A stretch of 64,000 nt of DNA from Caulobacter soli (GCF_011045195.1 NZ_CP049199.1:1302001-1366000), one strand, 5' to 3'; positions 1-9,400 are shown, numbered from the stretch's first letter. Translations and numbers: made by a program. Notes: a model not told the origin generated them from the letters alone.

Positions 1-289
1 TCGGCGCCTCGGCCATGGCCCGGGCGGCGGCGGTGTAGGTGGTGGTTCCCAGTCCGTCGAAGGCCGTTCGCTCGGCCGGGGTGAAGTCACGGTTCTCGAC
101 CGAGAAATAGAGATCGCCGCCCAGGATCTCGCGCGCCTGGCTGGCCAGGCCGTGGCGGAAGGCCTCGGCGGTCGAGCCGGCGGCGGCGATGGCGGCCACG
201 CCCAGGGCCAGGCACGCCAGGAAGATGCGAAAGCCGCGCACGCCCGAGCGCAGCTCGCGGGCGGCCAGGCGGAACGAGAGGGCGGCCAT
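1..289 (-). CDS. ABC transporter permease, YbbP-like (partial, N-terminus only)
   Basis: Only the first ~96 residues lie in the window; the gene runs off the left edge. The start ATG overlaps the TGA stop of the upstream ATPase gene (TGATG), so the two are translationally coupled. The N-terminus has a short basic, amphipathic stretch, then a hydrophobic helix (about residues 22-37), then a periplasmic-looking segment containing GGDLYFSVENRDFT, as in the large FtsX-like permeases of the YbbP family. With the YbbA-like ATPase and divergent tesA next to it, the arrangement matches E. coli ybbP-ybbA-tesA. The exported substrate of this family is not firmly known. Confidence 0.8.
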   Translation of the reverse strand, partial: MAALSFRLAARELRSGVRGFRIFLACLALGVAAIAAAGSTAEAFRHGLASQAREILGGDLYFSVENRDFTPAERTAFDGLGTTTYTAAARAMAEAP

Positions 290-987
290 CAGGCGACGAT
301 CTTCCCGTCGCCCATCCGCACGATGCGGTCGGCGCGCTGCGCCAGGGCCGGGTCGTGGGTGACCATGACCAGGGCCGCGCCCACCTCGGCGACGAGGTCG
401 AACATCAGGTCGGCGACGATGGCGGCGGTCTTGGAGTCGAGGTTGCCGGTCGGTTCGTCGGCGAACAGCAGGGCGGGGCGGGCGGCCAGGGCGCGGGCCA
501 GGGCGACCCGTTGCTGCTCGCCGCCCGACAGCTGGTGCGGATAGTGGGTCAGGCGCGCCGACAGGCCCACGCGACCCAGCCATTGGCGGGCGGTGGTCAG
601 GGCGTCCCTGGCGCCGGCGATCTCCAGCGGCGTGGCGACGTTTTCCTCGGCGGTCATGTTGGGCAGCAGGTGGAAGGCCTGGAAGACCAGGGCCGCGCGG
701 CCGCGCCGCAGCTTGGCCCGGCCGTCCTCGTCCAGCTTGGCCAGGTCCTGGTCGAACAGTTTCACCACGCCCGAGGTCGGTTGCTCCAGCCCGGCGCCCA
801 CCGCGATCAGCGACGACTTGCCCGAGCCCGACGGCCCGATCACCGCCAGCCGCTCGCCCGAGGCCACCGCGAGGTCGACGCCGCGCAGGATGTTCACCGG
901 TCCGGCCGCCGAGGGCAGGGTGAGGGTCACCGCATCAAGTTCGAGAACGGGCGCGAGGACGGAAGCGGGCGGCGCGGTTTCTGCCAT
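289..987 (-). CDS. ABC transporter ATP-binding protein, YbbA/LolD-type
   Basis: This 232-residue protein is a compact ABC ATPase. It has a Walker A GPSGSGKSS at residues 51-59, a signature LSGGEQQ at 153-159 and a Walker B LLFADEP at 173-179, followed by the TGNLDSKT segment typical of the LolD/MacB/YbbA subgroup. It should power the permease encoded immediately downstream on the same strand. I chose the ATG at 987; the frame stays open to 1011, but that would add only a non-conserved octapeptide. The 57-bp gap to divergent tesA must hold both promoters. The family assignment is firm; the transported substrate is not known. Confidence 0.9.
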   Translation of the reverse strand: MAETAPPASVLAPVLELDAVTLTLPSAAGPVNILRGVDLAVASGERLAVIGPSGSGKSSLIAVGAGLEQPTSGVVKLFDQDLAKLDEDGRAKLRRGRAALVFQAFHLLPNMTAEENVATPLEIAGARDALTTARQWLGRVGLSARLTHYPHQLSGGEQQRVALARALAARPALLFADEPTGNLDSKTAAIVADLMFDLVAEVGAALVMVTHDPALAQRADRIVRMGDGKIVA

Positions 988-1044
988 GAAACTTCCTAGA
1001 AGCCTGGTCATTGTCTGGATGCGACCCAGCCTACATAGGAAGTC

Positions 1045-1743
1045 ATGAGCACAAATACGGCGCTAAACCGCTTTTCGAGGATTCCTTGTGCAGCAGGCGC
1101 GCGCGCGCGCCTTGACCGGCGCCGGGTTCTGGCCGGGCTGCTGCTGGCCACCCAGGCCGCGGCGGGGCCCAAGCCTCTTCCCAAGCCGCCGGTGATCACC
1201 GTGCTCGGGGATTCCATCACGGCCGGCCTGGGGCTTCCGGCGCGCGACGCCATGCCGGCGCAACTGCAGGCGTCGTTGACCCGGATGGGCGTGGTCGCCC
1301 AGGTGCGGGCGGCGGGCGTGTCGGGCGACACCAGCGGCGGCGGCCTGGCGCGGGTCAATTTCAGCGTCGCGCCCGACACCGCTCTCTGCGTCGTGGCGCT
1401 GGGCGGCAACGACCTGCTGCAAGGCATCGAGCCCCGGGTGACCAAGGCCAATCTGCGGGCCATCCTGCAGAGCCTGCGCAACCGCAAGATCGGCGTCGTG
1501 CTGGTCGGGGTCGGCGCGCCGCCGCTGATCGGCGTGGCCTACGCGCGCGAGTTCAACGCCGTCTATCCGGCCCTGGCGCGGGAGTTTTCGGCGCCGCTTT
1601 ATCCCAACATCCTGGCCGGCGTGGGCGGTTCGCGACAGCTGATGCAGGGCGATGGCATCCACCCCAACGCGGCGGGCGCGCGGATCATCGGCGACAAGCT
1701 GGCGCCGCTGGTGGCCCAGGCGCTGCGGGGGCAGACGGCTTAG
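1045..1743 (+). CDS. tesA: Arylesterase / acyl-CoA thioesterase I, SGNH (GDSL) hydrolase
   Basis: This 232-residue protein belongs to the SGNH hydrolase superfamily. The catalytic serine lies in LGDSITAG (Ser57), the Gly block is SGDTSGGG, the Asn block is GGNDLL, and the DxxH dyad is DGIH (about 203-206) near the C-terminus. The N-terminus carries a basic RRR followed by a hydrophobic run ending in ATQAAA, consistent with export to the periplasm as for E. coli TesA. It is transcribed divergently from the YbbA/YbbP-like transporter genes, the same partnership as in E. coli. TesA proteins hydrolyse acyl esters and lysophospholipids in vitro. An AGGA sits just upstream of the ATG. Confidence 0.9.
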   Translation: MSTNTALNRFSRIPCAAGARARLDRRRVLAGLLLATQAAAGPKPLPKPPVITVLGDSITAGLGLPARDAMPAQLQASLTRMGVVAQVRAAGVSGDTSGGGLARVNFSVAPDTALCVVALGGNDLLQGIEPRVTKANLRAILQSLRNRKIGVVLVGVGAPPLIGVAYAREFNAVYPALAREFSAPLYPNILAGVGGSRQLMQGDGIHPNAAGARIIGDKLAPLVAQALRGQTA

Positions 1744-1765
1744 GCTTTCGTGGCCCGAAAACCCC

Positions 1766-1838
1766 GTCCTTCGACAAGCTCAGGATGAGGTTTTCTACTG
1801 AAGTCAAAGTCGCCCTCATCCTGAGCCTGTCGAAGGAC
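1766..1838. repeat. Paired inverted repeat, family 1 (first copy)
   Basis: Two 25-base arms in opposite orientation (1766-1790 and 1814-1838) share the core CTTCGACAAGCTCAGGATG and its complement, with two or three differences. The unit sits between the convergent ends of tesA and the anion exporter, so it could fold in either transcript and help end both. The same element recurs at 25880-25950. Confidence 0.85.
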
Positions 1839-1861
1839 GAGGGCGGTGCGCAATCGCGCCG

Positions 1862-2974
1862 CTAGGTAAAGAACTCGACGGCGATCAAGACCACGCCGGC
1901 GATCCACACCGTCTCGACCACCATCAGCACCACCGGCCGCCAGCCGGCGGTCATCAGGTCCTTGAACGAAGTCTTCATGCCCAGGCCGGCGATGGCGGTG
2001 ACCAGGCACCAGCGCGAGATCTCGTTGGCGGCGTCGGTGACGGGCTTGGCCAGCCAGCCCAGGCTGTTGACGATCACCAGCGCCGCGAAGCCGATCAGGA
2101 ACAGCGGCACGGTCGGCTTGGCGCCGCCGCTGACGCCCGGACCCATCCGCGCCACGACGAAGGCGATGCCGAAGACGACCGGCAGCAGCATGGTCACCCG
2201 CAGCAGCTTCACATAGGTGGCCACGTCGCCGGTGTGGGGCGAGATCATGTAGCCGGCCCCGACCACCTGGGCGACGTCGTGGATCGTGCCGCCCAGGAAG
2301 ATCCCCGCCCGCGTGTGGTCCAGGTGCAGGGCGGCGGTCAGCAGCGGATAGGTGATCATGGCGATGGTCGACAGGGCCGTGACCGTGACGACCGCCAGGA
2401 TGGTGTCGCGCTCGGCGTCCTTGCCGCGCGGCAGGACCGAGGCGATGGCCAGGGCCGCCGAGGCCCCACAGATGCCGACGGCTCCGCCCGACAGCACGCC
2501 GAAGCTGGAGCGCAGGCCCATGCGCTTGGCCAGGAACGCGCCCAGGGCGATGGTCGAGCCGATGCCGATGATCACCGTGATGATCGGCGTCAGGCCCAGG
2601 CCCAGGATCTGGCTGGCGGTGATCCGCGCGCCCAGCAGGGCGACGCCGAAGCGCAGGACAGCCTTGGACGAGAACTCGATACCCGGGATGCAGCGGCCTT
2701 CCTGGTGCAGGAAGTGGAAGGTCATGCCGAACAGCAGGGCGAACAGCATCACCGGCGCGCCGTAGTGTTGGGCCAGCCATTGCGAGGCCAGGGCGATGGT
2801 CACCGCCACCAGCACGCCGGGATAGAGCTTGATCAGGGCCGCCTGGCCGGGGAAGGCGGCGCGGGCCTTGGTCGCGGCGACGGGTTCGGGTCGCGACAGG
2901 CCCTCCATGCCCTCCAGCGACTGGAAGAGCGCCCGCGCGGCGGCGGTGTCGGTGTCGAGATCGGAGTTCATCAT
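1862..2974 (-). CDS. YeiH/YadS-family putative sulfate (anion) exporter
   Basis: This 370-residue integral membrane protein is recognisable as the UPF0324/YeiH family. After a short hydrophilic head, hydrophobic segments start near residue 50. It contains Gly-rich helix-packing motifs (LLGARITASQILGLGL, SGGAVGICGASAALAIASV) and the conserved central segment GGTIHDVAQVVGAGYM. Family members are ~330-370 residues with about 10 membrane helices and are thought to export sulfate or related anions. No regulator lies beside it. The start could be either of two adjacent Met codons (2974 or 2971). Confidence 0.85.
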   Translation of the reverse strand: MMNSDLDTDTAAARALFQSLEGMEGLSRPEPVAATKARAAFPGQAALIKLYPGVLVAVTIALASQWLAQHYGAPVMLFALLFGMTFHFLHQEGRCIPGIEFSSKAVLRFGVALLGARITASQILGLGLTPIITVIIGIGSTIALGAFLAKRMGLRSSFGVLSGGAVGICGASAALAIASVLPRGKDAERDTILAVVTVTALSTIAMITYPLLTAALHLDHTRAGIFLGGTIHDVAQVVGAGYMISPHTGDVATYVKLLRVTMLLPVVFGIAFVVARMGPGVSGGAKPTVPLFLIGFAALVIVNSLGWLAKPVTDAANEISRWCLVTAIAGLGMKTSFKDLMTAGWRPVVLMVVETVWIAGVVLIAVEFFT

Positions 2975-3042
2975 CGGGCCCTGGACCGGCGAGTCGCGCC
3001 GATCCTCCGATCGAGACCCGATGGCGGGGGCGGGGACAAGCC

Positions 3043-3076
3043 AAAAATAAACCCCTCGCCGCTGGGGCGAGGGGTT
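3043..3076 (-). terminator. Rho-independent terminator of the RND operon
   Basis: On the minus strand an 11-bp stem (arms 3050-3060 and 3066-3076, AACCCCTCGCC and its complement) closes a 5-base loop and is followed by TTTATTTTT. It lies 31 bp beyond the stop codon of the RND pump gene. Confidence 0.85.
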
Positions 3077-3106
3077 CGGCTTGGCGTCCGATGGCGTGGA
3101 CCGAGG

Positions 3107-6100
3107 CTAAAGCTCCCGGCCGCCGCCGCTAATCACCGGCTCGGGTTGGTGATGACCGTGCTGGGCATGGTCGGGGGCGGCGTGCTGGTGCTTGAACATC
3201 TTGTCCATGATCTTGCTGGACCAGTTCTTCAGCATGTCCATGAACACGAACACCACCGGGATGTAGAGCAGCGACAGGAAGGTCGAGGTGATCAGCCCGC
3301 CGATCACCGCGATGGCCATCGGGGCGCGGAACTCGACATCGGCCCCGAAGCCCAGCGCCACCGGCGCCATGCCCGCGGCCATAGCGACCGTGGTCATGAT
3401 GATCGGCCGGGCCCGCTTGTGAGCGGCGTCGATCAGCGCTTCGCGGCGGGTCATGCCGCCCTTCATGGCCATGATCGCGTACTCGACCAGCAGGATCGAG
3501 TTCTTGGCCGCGATGCCCATCAGCATCAGGATGCCGATCAGGGTCGACATCGAGAAGCTGCTCTTGGCCAGCACCAGCAGGGCGAAGGCCCCGCCGATCG
3601 CCAGGGGTAGGGCGGCCATGATCGTCACCGGGTGGGCGAAGCTGCGGAACAGCAGCACCAGCACGACGTACATCAGCAGGATGCCGGTCACGAAGGCCAG
3701 GATGAAGCCGGAGAACATCTCGGCGATGAACTCGGCGTCGCCGGCCGGCGCTTCCTTGACGCCCGGCGGCAGGTTCTTGACCGCCGGCAGGGCGTGGACC
3801 GCCTTGGCCGCGTCGCCGACCACGATGCCGTCCAGCTCGGCGGTGATCTCGGCCACTCGCGAGCGGTCCTGGCGCGAAATCTGCGAGGGGCCCGCGCCGA
3901 AGCGCACGTCGGCCACCGCGTTCAGCGGCACCGAACCGCCGTGGCTGGAGGGCACCCGCAGGGTCTCCAGCACCGACATGTTCTCGCGCGCGTCGTCGGT
4001 CAGGCGCAGGCGGATCGGCACCTGGCGGTCGCCCAGATTGTACTTGGGCAGCGACTGGTCGATGTCGCCGATCGTGGCCACGCGCACGGCCTGCGAGATC
4101 GCGCCGGCCGAGACGCCGGCCCGGGCCGCCTGATCGGGCAGGGGGGCGACGATGATCTCGGGACGGGCGATGGCCGCGGTGTTGACCACGTTGGCCAGGC
4201 CGTGGACGCCGCGCATCTGGGCCTCGACCGCGCGGGCTGCGGCTTCCAGCTGCGGGCCGTTGTCGCCCACCAGGCGCAGGGTGAAGGCCGACCCGTCGCT
4301 GGGACCGCCGCCGTTGTTGCCGCCCGCGCCGATGCGGGCGCCGGGGATGGCCTTGAACTGGTCGACCATCTGGCGGCTGAAGTCGCGCAGGCCCATCCGC
4401 TGGCCCTTGGGCACCAGGTCGGCGGTGACGCGGGCGTTGTTGACGCCGTCGCTGCCGACCGAGGCGTAGACGCCGGTTACTTCGGGCCGGGCCTCCAGTT
4501 CGCGGGTCATCCGGGCGACGATGGCGTCGGTCTCGTCGAGCGTGGCCCCCGGGGGCAGCGCGACGCTGAACGGCGCGCGGCCGCGGTCCATCGCGCCCTG
4601 GAACTCGACCGGCAGCTTCTGGGCCAGCAGGAATGAACCGAACAGGATCGGCAGAGCCAGCAGGGCCACCTTGATCTTGTTGCCCAGGGCCCAATCGAGG
4701 GCCTTGAGGTAGGGCGACATCCAGAACGGATCGGTGTCGGGCTTGTGGTGGGCCTTGAGCATGTAGGCGCCCATCAGCGGCGTCAGCATGCGAGCGACCA
4801 GCAGCGAGAACAGCACCGAGATACAGGCGGCCAGGGCGAAGGCCTTGAAGAACTGGCCGACGATGCCCGGCATGAAGCCGACCGGCGCGAACACCGCCAC
4901 GATGGTGGCGGTGGTGGCCACGACGGCCAGGCCGATCTCGTCGGCGGCCTCCATGGCCGCGGCGTAGGGCGACTTGCCCCCGCGCATGTGCCGGACGATG
5001 TTCTCGATCTCGACGATGGCGTCGTCGACCAGGATGCCGACGGTCAGCGACAGGGCCAGCAGGGTGACGCCGTTCAGCGACTGGCCCAGCGGCGCCATCA
5101 CCGCGAAGGTGGGTATCAGCGACAACGGGATCGCCACCGCCGCCAGGAAGGTCGCGCGCCAGTCGCGCAGGAACAGCAGCACCACCAGCACCGCCAGCAC
5201 CGCGCCCAGGCCCAGGGCCTCGAGCGAGGCGTAGTAGCTCTGCTCGATATATTTCACGCTGGAGGTCAGCTCGACGATCTTGATCTCGGGGTGGGCCTTG
5301 TCGAGCTTCTCGACTTCCTTGCGGACCTTTTCGGCGACCTTGACCTCGCTGGCGCCGCGCGAGCGGACCATGCTGAAGGTCACGACCTCCTGGTCGTTGA
5401 AGCGCGCGCGGCTGCGCGGCTCGGCCCAGCGGTCCTCGACGTCGCCCAGGTCGCCCAGGCGCACGGTCTCGCCGTTGCCCAGCTGGACGCGGGTCTCGCG
5501 CAGTTGGTCGATCGACCCGGCCGCGCCCAGGGTGCGGATGGCGCGTTCGGAGCCGGAGACGGTGACGCGGCCGCCGGGCAGGTCGGCGTTGGCCGTCTGC
5601 AGGGCCTGGCTGACCTGGGCGGCGGTGACGCCGCGCGCGGCCAGGCGGTCGGGGTCGAGGGCGACCTGGATCTCGCGGTCGACGCCGCCCCGGCGATTGA
5701 CCTCCCCCACGCCCTTGATGGCCAGCAGGGCGCGGCTGACGTCGTGGTCGACGAACCAGCTGCGTTGCTCCGGCGTAAGGGTCGGCGCCTGGACCACATA
5801 GGTGATCAGGTCGTCGCCAGAGATGTCGATGCGGGTGACGTTGGGCAGCTGCATGTCCTGGGGCAGGGAGCTCTGCAGGTTGGACATGGCGTTGCGGACG
5901 TCGTTGGTGACGCGCTCGTGGTCGACGCCCAGCTCGAACTCGATGAAGGTCGAGGAGAAGCCGTCGCCGACCGTCGAGCTGATGTGGCGCACCTGGCCCA
6001 GGCCCGCGATCGAGTCCTCGATCAGGCGGGTGACCTGGGTCTCCAGCTCGGTGGGCGCGGCGCCGGGGCGCGAGGCGTTGACCACCACCAGCGGCAGGTC

Positions 6101-6223
6101 GACGTCGGGGTTGTCGTTGATGCGCATGCTGGTGAAGCCGGAGATTCCCGACAGGGTCAGCAGCAGGAACAGCAAGATGACGGGGATCGGGTTCTTGATC
6201 GCCCAGCGCGAGATGTTGTTCAT
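3107..6223 (-). CDS. RND efflux transporter permease (HAE1-like) with His-rich C-terminus
   Basis: This 1038-residue inner-membrane proton antiporter has a first helix at about residues 12-30, a long periplasmic loop, and a helix-4 proton-relay pair D400-D401 in [14 protein letters not shown], as in drug-type (HAE1) rather than metal-type pumps. A second symmetric half carries [14 protein letters not shown]. The last ~30 residues form a His-rich cytoplasmic tail ([18 protein letters not shown]) that is unusual for the family. The adaptor gene ends 9 bp upstream on the same strand, so the two form an operon, and a terminator follows. No outer-membrane factor gene is nearby, so a TolC-like protein encoded elsewhere is implied. 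Confidence 0.93.
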   Translation of the reverse strand: MNNISRWAIKNPIPVILLFLLLTLSGISGFTSMRINDNPDVDLPLVVVNASRPGAAPTELETQVTRLIEDSIAGLGQVRHISSTVGDGFSSTFIEFELGVDHERVTNDVRNAMSNLQSSLPQDMQLPNVTRIDISGDDLITYVVQAPTLTPEQRSWFVDHDVSRALLAIKGVGEVNRRGGVDREIQVALDPDRLAARGVTAAQVSQALQTANADLPGGRVTVSGSERAIRTLGAAGSIDQLRETRVQLGNGETVRLGDLGDVEDRWAEPRSRARFNDQEVVTFSMVRSRGASEVKVAEKVRKEVEKLDKAHPEIKIVELTSSVKYIEQSYYASLEALGLGAVLAVLVVLLFLRDWRATFLAAVAIPLSLIPTFAVMAPLGQSLNGVTLLALSLTVGILVDDAIVEIENIVRHMRGGKSPYAAAMEAADEIGLAVVATTATIVAVFAPVGFMPGIVGQFFKAFALAACISVLFSLLVARMLTPLMGAYMLKAHHKPDTDPFWMSPYLKALDWALGNKIKVALLALPILFGSFLLAQKLPVEFQGAMDRGRAPFSVALPPGATLDETDAIVARMTRELEARPEVTGVYASVGSDGVNNARVTADLVPKGQRMGLRDFSRQMVDQFKAIPGARIGAGGNNGGGPSDGSAFTLRLVGDNGPQLEAAARAVEAQMRGVHGLANVVNTAAIARPEIIVAPLPDQAARAGVSAGAISQAVRVATIGDIDQSLPKYNLGDRQVPIRLRLTDDARENMSVLETLRVPSSHGGSVPLNAVADVRFGAGPSQISRQDRSRVAEITAELDGIVVGDAAKAVHALPAVKNLPPGVKEAPAGDAEFIAEMFSGFILAFVTGILLMYVVLVLLFRSFAHPVTIMAALPLAIGGAFALLVLAKSSFSMSTLIGILMLMGIAAKNSILLVEYAIMAMKGGMTRREALIDAAHKRARPIIMTTVAMAAGMAPVALGFGADVEFRAPMAIAVIGGLITSTFLSLLYIPVVFVFMDMLKNWSSKIMDKMFKHQHAAPDHAQHGHHQPEPVISGGGREL

Positions 6224-6232
6224 CGCCGGCCC

Positions 6233-7393
6233 CTAGCGCTTGGTCGCGACGGCCACGGCGGGCGGCGCCGCCCGGCCCGAGGTCGCGGCGACGCGCACGG
6301 CGTCGCCGTCGCCCAGGAAGCCGGCCCCTTCGACGACCACCCGCTCGCCCGGGTTCACGCCGTTGGCGGCGGTGCGGTCGGCGTTGCGGGCCAGGATGGC
6401 GATGCGGCGGAACTGGACGTGATTGTTGGCGCCGACCACGAACACGCCCGGCTGGTTCTGGCGATAGAGGATCGCCGCGGTCGGCAGGGTCGGGGCGGGC
6501 TGCGAGCCGGCCGAGATCTGGGCGCGGGCGAACATGCCCGACCGGAAGCCGCCGCCGGGCGCCAGGCTGATGCGGGCCAGGCCGACCCGGGTCTGGGTGT
6601 TGACCTCGGAAGTGACGATGCGGATCGCGCCCGTGGTCTGGCCGACCTGGTCGGAGGTGACGGTGGCCGGCATGCCGGCGCGCAGGGCCAGCAGGTCGGC
6701 TTCGGGGATCTCGGCGTCCAGTTCCAGGCGGCCGTCGCGGACGATGCGGAACAACTCGGTTCCCGGCGAGATGATCTGGCCCTTGGTGACGCTGCGGCGG
6801 CTGATCAGGCCCGAGACGGGCGCGCGGACCACGGCCTGGCCGAGGCGCGCCACGGTCTCGCCATGGGCGGCCTCGGCGGCGGCCACCTGGGCGCTGGCGG
6901 TCTGCTGGCGCATGGTGGCGGTGTCGAGGGCCGACGCGGCCAGATAGCCCTTGGTCTGCAGTTCGCGCGAGCGGTTCAGGGCGGACTGGGCCTCGGCCAG
7001 GGTGGCGCGGGCGCTGGCCACGGACGCCTCCTGCTGGCGGGCCTGGGCGCGCAGCATGGTGTCGTTCATCGCCACCAGGACCTGGCCCTGGCGGACGATC
7101 TGGCCTTCCTCGGCGTTGACCGACACCGCGGTCAGGCCGCCGGTCTCGGCGCCGACGGGCACTTCTTCCCACGGGGTGACGGTGCCCGAGGCGTTGATGA
7201 CCCGAGGCAGGGACTGGACGATGACCTCAGCCACGCCGACGGTCTGGCTGGCGTTCTGCGAGGGCTTGGCCGTCTTGGCCTTGGCCTTGTCGCCATGGTC
7301 GCAGGCGGTCAGCCCAACGAGGCCGATGCAGAGCACCACGGGCAACGCAGTCGAACGCAGGCCGCGTTTATTGATCCGTTGATGCACGACCAC
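6233..7393 (-). CDS. RND efflux periplasmic adaptor (membrane fusion lipoprotein)
   Basis: This 386-residue protein is a HlyD/AcrA-like adaptor. A signal peptide ends in a lipobox (LTAC at about residues 28-31), which predicts a lipid-anchored periplasmic protein. A biotinyl-lipoyl-like barrel, an Ala/Gln-rich alpha-helical hairpin (about residues 110-170, with MRQQTASAQVAAAEA) and a second lipoyl half containing RAPVSGLISRRSV follow in the usual order, then a beta-barrel domain and a membrane-proximal domain. It is the first gene of the two-gene pump operon and links the inner-membrane pump to an outer-membrane channel. The substrate cannot be read from the sequence. Confidence 0.93.
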   Translation of the reverse strand: MVVHQRINKRGLRSTALPVVLCIGLVGLTACDHGDKAKAKTAKPSQNASQTVGVAEVIVQSLPRVINASGTVTPWEEVPVGAETGGLTAVSVNAEEGQIVRQGQVLVAMNDTMLRAQARQQEASVASARATLAEAQSALNRSRELQTKGYLAASALDTATMRQQTASAQVAAAEAAHGETVARLGQAVVRAPVSGLISRRSVTKGQIISPGTELFRIVRDGRLELDAEIPEADLLALRAGMPATVTSDQVGQTTGAIRIVTSEVNTQTRVGLARISLAPGGGFRSGMFARAQISAGSQPAPTLPTAAILYRQNQPGVFVVGANNHVQFRRIAILARNADRTAANGVNPGERVVVEGAGFLGDGDAVRVAATSGRAAPPAVAVATKR

Positions 7394-7494
7394 CTCAGCT
7401 CCGATTGGTTTGAACAGCCAACGCCTTCTAACCGAGAAACGCCGTTCCCCGGATTAAATGATCGTAAGGCGGCGCGCCGGTTCCGGAGGGGGAG

Positions 7495-7932
7495 TCAGGC
7501 GAGACTGTCTGGGTGCGGACGTTCGCGGCGACCGGCGTTCCAGGCGCCGACCAGGAGCGCGCCCATCACCAGATAGCTGAGCAGGCTGCCGGCCACGAAG
7601 TAGGCGCGGGGGATGATCTGCCGGTCGATCGCGGCCGCCAGATGGACCAAGGCGCTGACGCCCTGGAAGGCCGCCGCCGCCATGGTCCACCAGCGGTCGG
7701 TGGTCAGGGCCAGCCAGAGCAGCACCAGCAGCAGCAGCACGTCGACCACCAGCACGCCGCTCTGGGCGCCCAGGGTCTGCTGGTCGTCCTGGACGAGGGG
7801 GCTGGCGAACCAGGCCGCGGCCATCGCCAGGGCGGCGATCCGCTCGACCCAGCGCCCCCGCCAGACGGCCAGGCCGCAACAGGTCAGCAGCACCGCGAGG
7901 CTGAACAGCTGGTCGGGGGTCTCAAAATACAT
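7495..7932 (-). CDS. Small hypothetical integral membrane protein
   Basis: This 145-residue protein is almost entirely hydrophobic, with about four membrane helices (roughly residues 9-24, 31-48, 60-77 and 113-129) and a basic C-terminal tail (GRRERPHPD). I do not recognise the family. The frame has normal amino-acid composition and GC-rich third positions, unlike the overlapping frames. It lies between the start of the RND operon and a cluster of small helical proteins, all on the minus strand, and shows no functional link to either. Confidence 0.7.
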   Translation of the reverse strand: MYFETPDQLFSLAVLLTCCGLAVWRGRWVERIAALAMAAAWFASPLVQDDQQTLGAQSGVLVVDVLLLLVLLWLALTTDRWWTMAAAAFQGVSALVHLAAAIDRQIIPRAYFVAGSLLSYLVMGALLVGAWNAGRRERPHPDSLA

Positions 7933-8099
7933 CGTCGGGATTCGGCATCGTCAGCGTTCCGGCGGCGCGTCGAGAGTCCAGGATAGCGCGATCCGGGACG
8001 TAAGCCGACGGGTGACGTCGTGAAGGAAGTCGCGGGCCCGATCACATGTGGGGGTGCAGGATCGGACCCGCGGCGCGAGACCTGAAATGGGGGAGCGTT

Positions 8100-8456
8100 T
8101 CAGGCCACTTCGCGCGTGGTCGGCACCGCCCGAAGGCTGCCGATCAGGCTGGGCGGGGGCTTCTTGCCGCCGCCGCCGAAGGAAACGGCCGAGAGGCCGA
8201 TGTCGTGCTGGGCCTTGCTCAGGCCCTGGTGGGTTTCGAGGATGTTCTGACGCGCCACGCCCAGGGCGCGCATCGTCTCGATCGCGCTGAGCAGGGCGTC
8301 CTGGCCGATCATCACCGACAGGTTGGCGGCCTCGCGCGAGGCCGGCATCAGGGTGGTCAGGGCGGCGGTGCTGGCGATGGCCGCGTCGATGGCCTTCTCG
8401 GCGGCGAACAGGGCCTCGGCGACGGCCTCGGCGGCGTCGCGGCGTTCCTTGAGCAT
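8100..8456 (-). CDS. Hypothetical helical protein
   Basis: This 118-residue, Ala-rich protein is predicted to be mostly alpha-helical (phasin-like in composition, though I see no diagnostic motif), with a Gly/Lys/Pro segment (GGGGKKPPPS) near the C-terminus. I chose the ATG at 8456 because GAGGAG lies upstream at ribosome-binding distance; the frame stays open to 8504 without another signal. It is the last gene of a same-strand group with a 113-residue helical protein and a LuxR-type regulator, so it may belong to their transcription unit. Function unknown. Confidence 0.7.
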   Translation of the reverse strand: MLKERRDAAEAVAEALFAAEKAIDAAIASTAALTTLMPASREAANLSVMIGQDALLSAIETMRALGVARQNILETHQGLSKAQHDIGLSAVSFGGGGKKPPPSLIGSLRAVPTTREVA

Positions 8457-8543
8457 GACGGTTCTCCTCGCGCCGCCCATCCGTGTCGGGGCGCGGCGCG
8501 TCATCGGGTGAAACTTGCGGGGAAGCGCTCGGGAACGGGCGGT

Positions 8544-9359
8544 CTAGAACAGGCCGCGAAGGGCGTGCAGGCCAGCCAGAAGGGATCCGAACGCGAAGGC
8601 GGTCGCGAGCATGACGGCGGCGATGAAGGCCAGCCGCTGGACGATCGTCAGGTCATTGGGGCCTCCCCAATTTCCGAACGGCCAGATGGAACGAAGCTCT
8701 CGTCCATCAAGGCTCCGGCCACGCAGAGGATCTCGCGCAGCACCATTTCCGGCGGCTTGAAGCTGGCCTGTTTGCGCGTGGCGCTGACCAGGTCCGAGGC
8801 CATCAGCGCGCTCTGGGCGGTCGCCGCCAGGCTGGCCAGCTGGCGCTCCAGCTCCGTCCAGGTGAAGGGCGGAACCGCTTCGTCCTGCGAGTTCAGGGTC
8901 GGCCAGGCCTCGTGAAAGTTCAGGGCGTCCCGGCGCAGGCTCAGGGCCTGGTCGATCGCGGTCTTCTGGGCGTGCGTAATGGGCGGCACCGGATGTTCCT
9001 TCCTCGATGTCGCGGCCTCCGATCCTGGGATCGGCGACCCGCGAAACCTCGTTGAGGCGAGGAGACATCGGGGAAGGTGGTGGGGCTAGTGTCGCCGCGT
9101 CGGACCCTGATCCGATCGGAGGGGGGGAGGGCGCGCGCGGCGAAACCAGGCGCGCGGCCTCGTAGCGATCGGCAGCGCCCAGGCGTCGACGGGCCTTGTC
9201 GAGATGCCAGTCGACCGTGTGCTTGGACAAGCCCAGTCGACGCGCGATCTCCTTGGAGGAGAGATGCTCGTCCACGAGCCGCAGGCAATCACGCTCACGC
9301 GGCGTCAGTCGGTCGATGCCGCTTACTGTCTGGTCCAAGCCATCGGCCCCCACGGTCAT
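8544..9359 (-). CDS. LuxR-type HTH regulator with C-terminal membrane helix (frame overlaps another ORF)
   Basis: The frame from the ATG at 9359 encodes a LuxR/GerE HTH at about residues 16-75 (LTPRERDCLRLV, SSKEIARRLGLSKHTVDWHL). A Pro/Ala-rich linker follows, and the last ~40 residues begin NDLTIVQRLAF and form one membrane helix. Small Caulobacter regulators of this shape, HTH-linker-single helix, are familiar to me. The middle of the frame (about 8690-8990) reads like a shadow (Arg/Pro/Gly-rich), while another frame there looks truly coding. Either one long protein is made, or the HTH and helix are now separate pieces split by an indel or an inserted gene. The HTH is certain; the 271-residue full length is not. 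Confidence 0.55.
   Translation of the reverse strand: MTVGADGLDQTVSGIDRLTPRERDCLRLVDEHLSSKEIARRLGLSKHTVDWHLDKARRRLGAADRYEAARLVSPRAPSPPPIGSGSDAATLAPPPSPMSPRLNEVSRVADPRIGGRDIEEGTSGAAHYARPEDRDRPGPEPAPGRPELSRGLADPELAGRSGSALHLDGAGAPAGQPGGDRPERADGLGPGQRHAQTGQLQAAGNGAARDPLRGRSLDGRELRSIWPFGNWGGPNDLTIVQRLAFIAAVMLATAFAFGSLLAGLHALRGLF
8648..8989 (-). CDS. Hypothetical helical protein nested in the LuxR frame
   Basis: This 113-residue ORF starts with GTG at 8989, preceded by the strong ribosome-binding site GAGGAAGGA at a 7-base spacing. It has normal protein composition and GC-rich third positions until about 8690, where the coding signature moves to the LuxR-helix frame. The product is predicted to be alpha-helical and soluble, with one notable segment (PPFTWTELERQLASLAATAQ); I recognise no family. 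It lies wholly within the open frame of the HTH protein on the same strand, which is why it deserves checking. Together with the 118-residue protein downstream it may form a small operon. Confidence 0.7.
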   Translation of the reverse strand: MPPITHAQKTAIDQALSLRRDALNFHEAWPTLNSQDEAVPPFTWTELERQLASLAATAQSALMASDLVSATRKQASFKPPEMVLREILCVAGALMDESFVPSGRSEIGEAPMT

Positions 9360-9400
9360 GGGGTGATTGTATCTCGACGGCGCTCTACCGCAAGATGCAG

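Noticed and set aside
3129-7172. 1347-codon open frame on the minus strand across the RND pump and adaptor genes
   Set aside because: Arg/Pro/Gly-rich shadow of the true frames; it has no domains, and the pump and adaptor motifs lie in the other frames.
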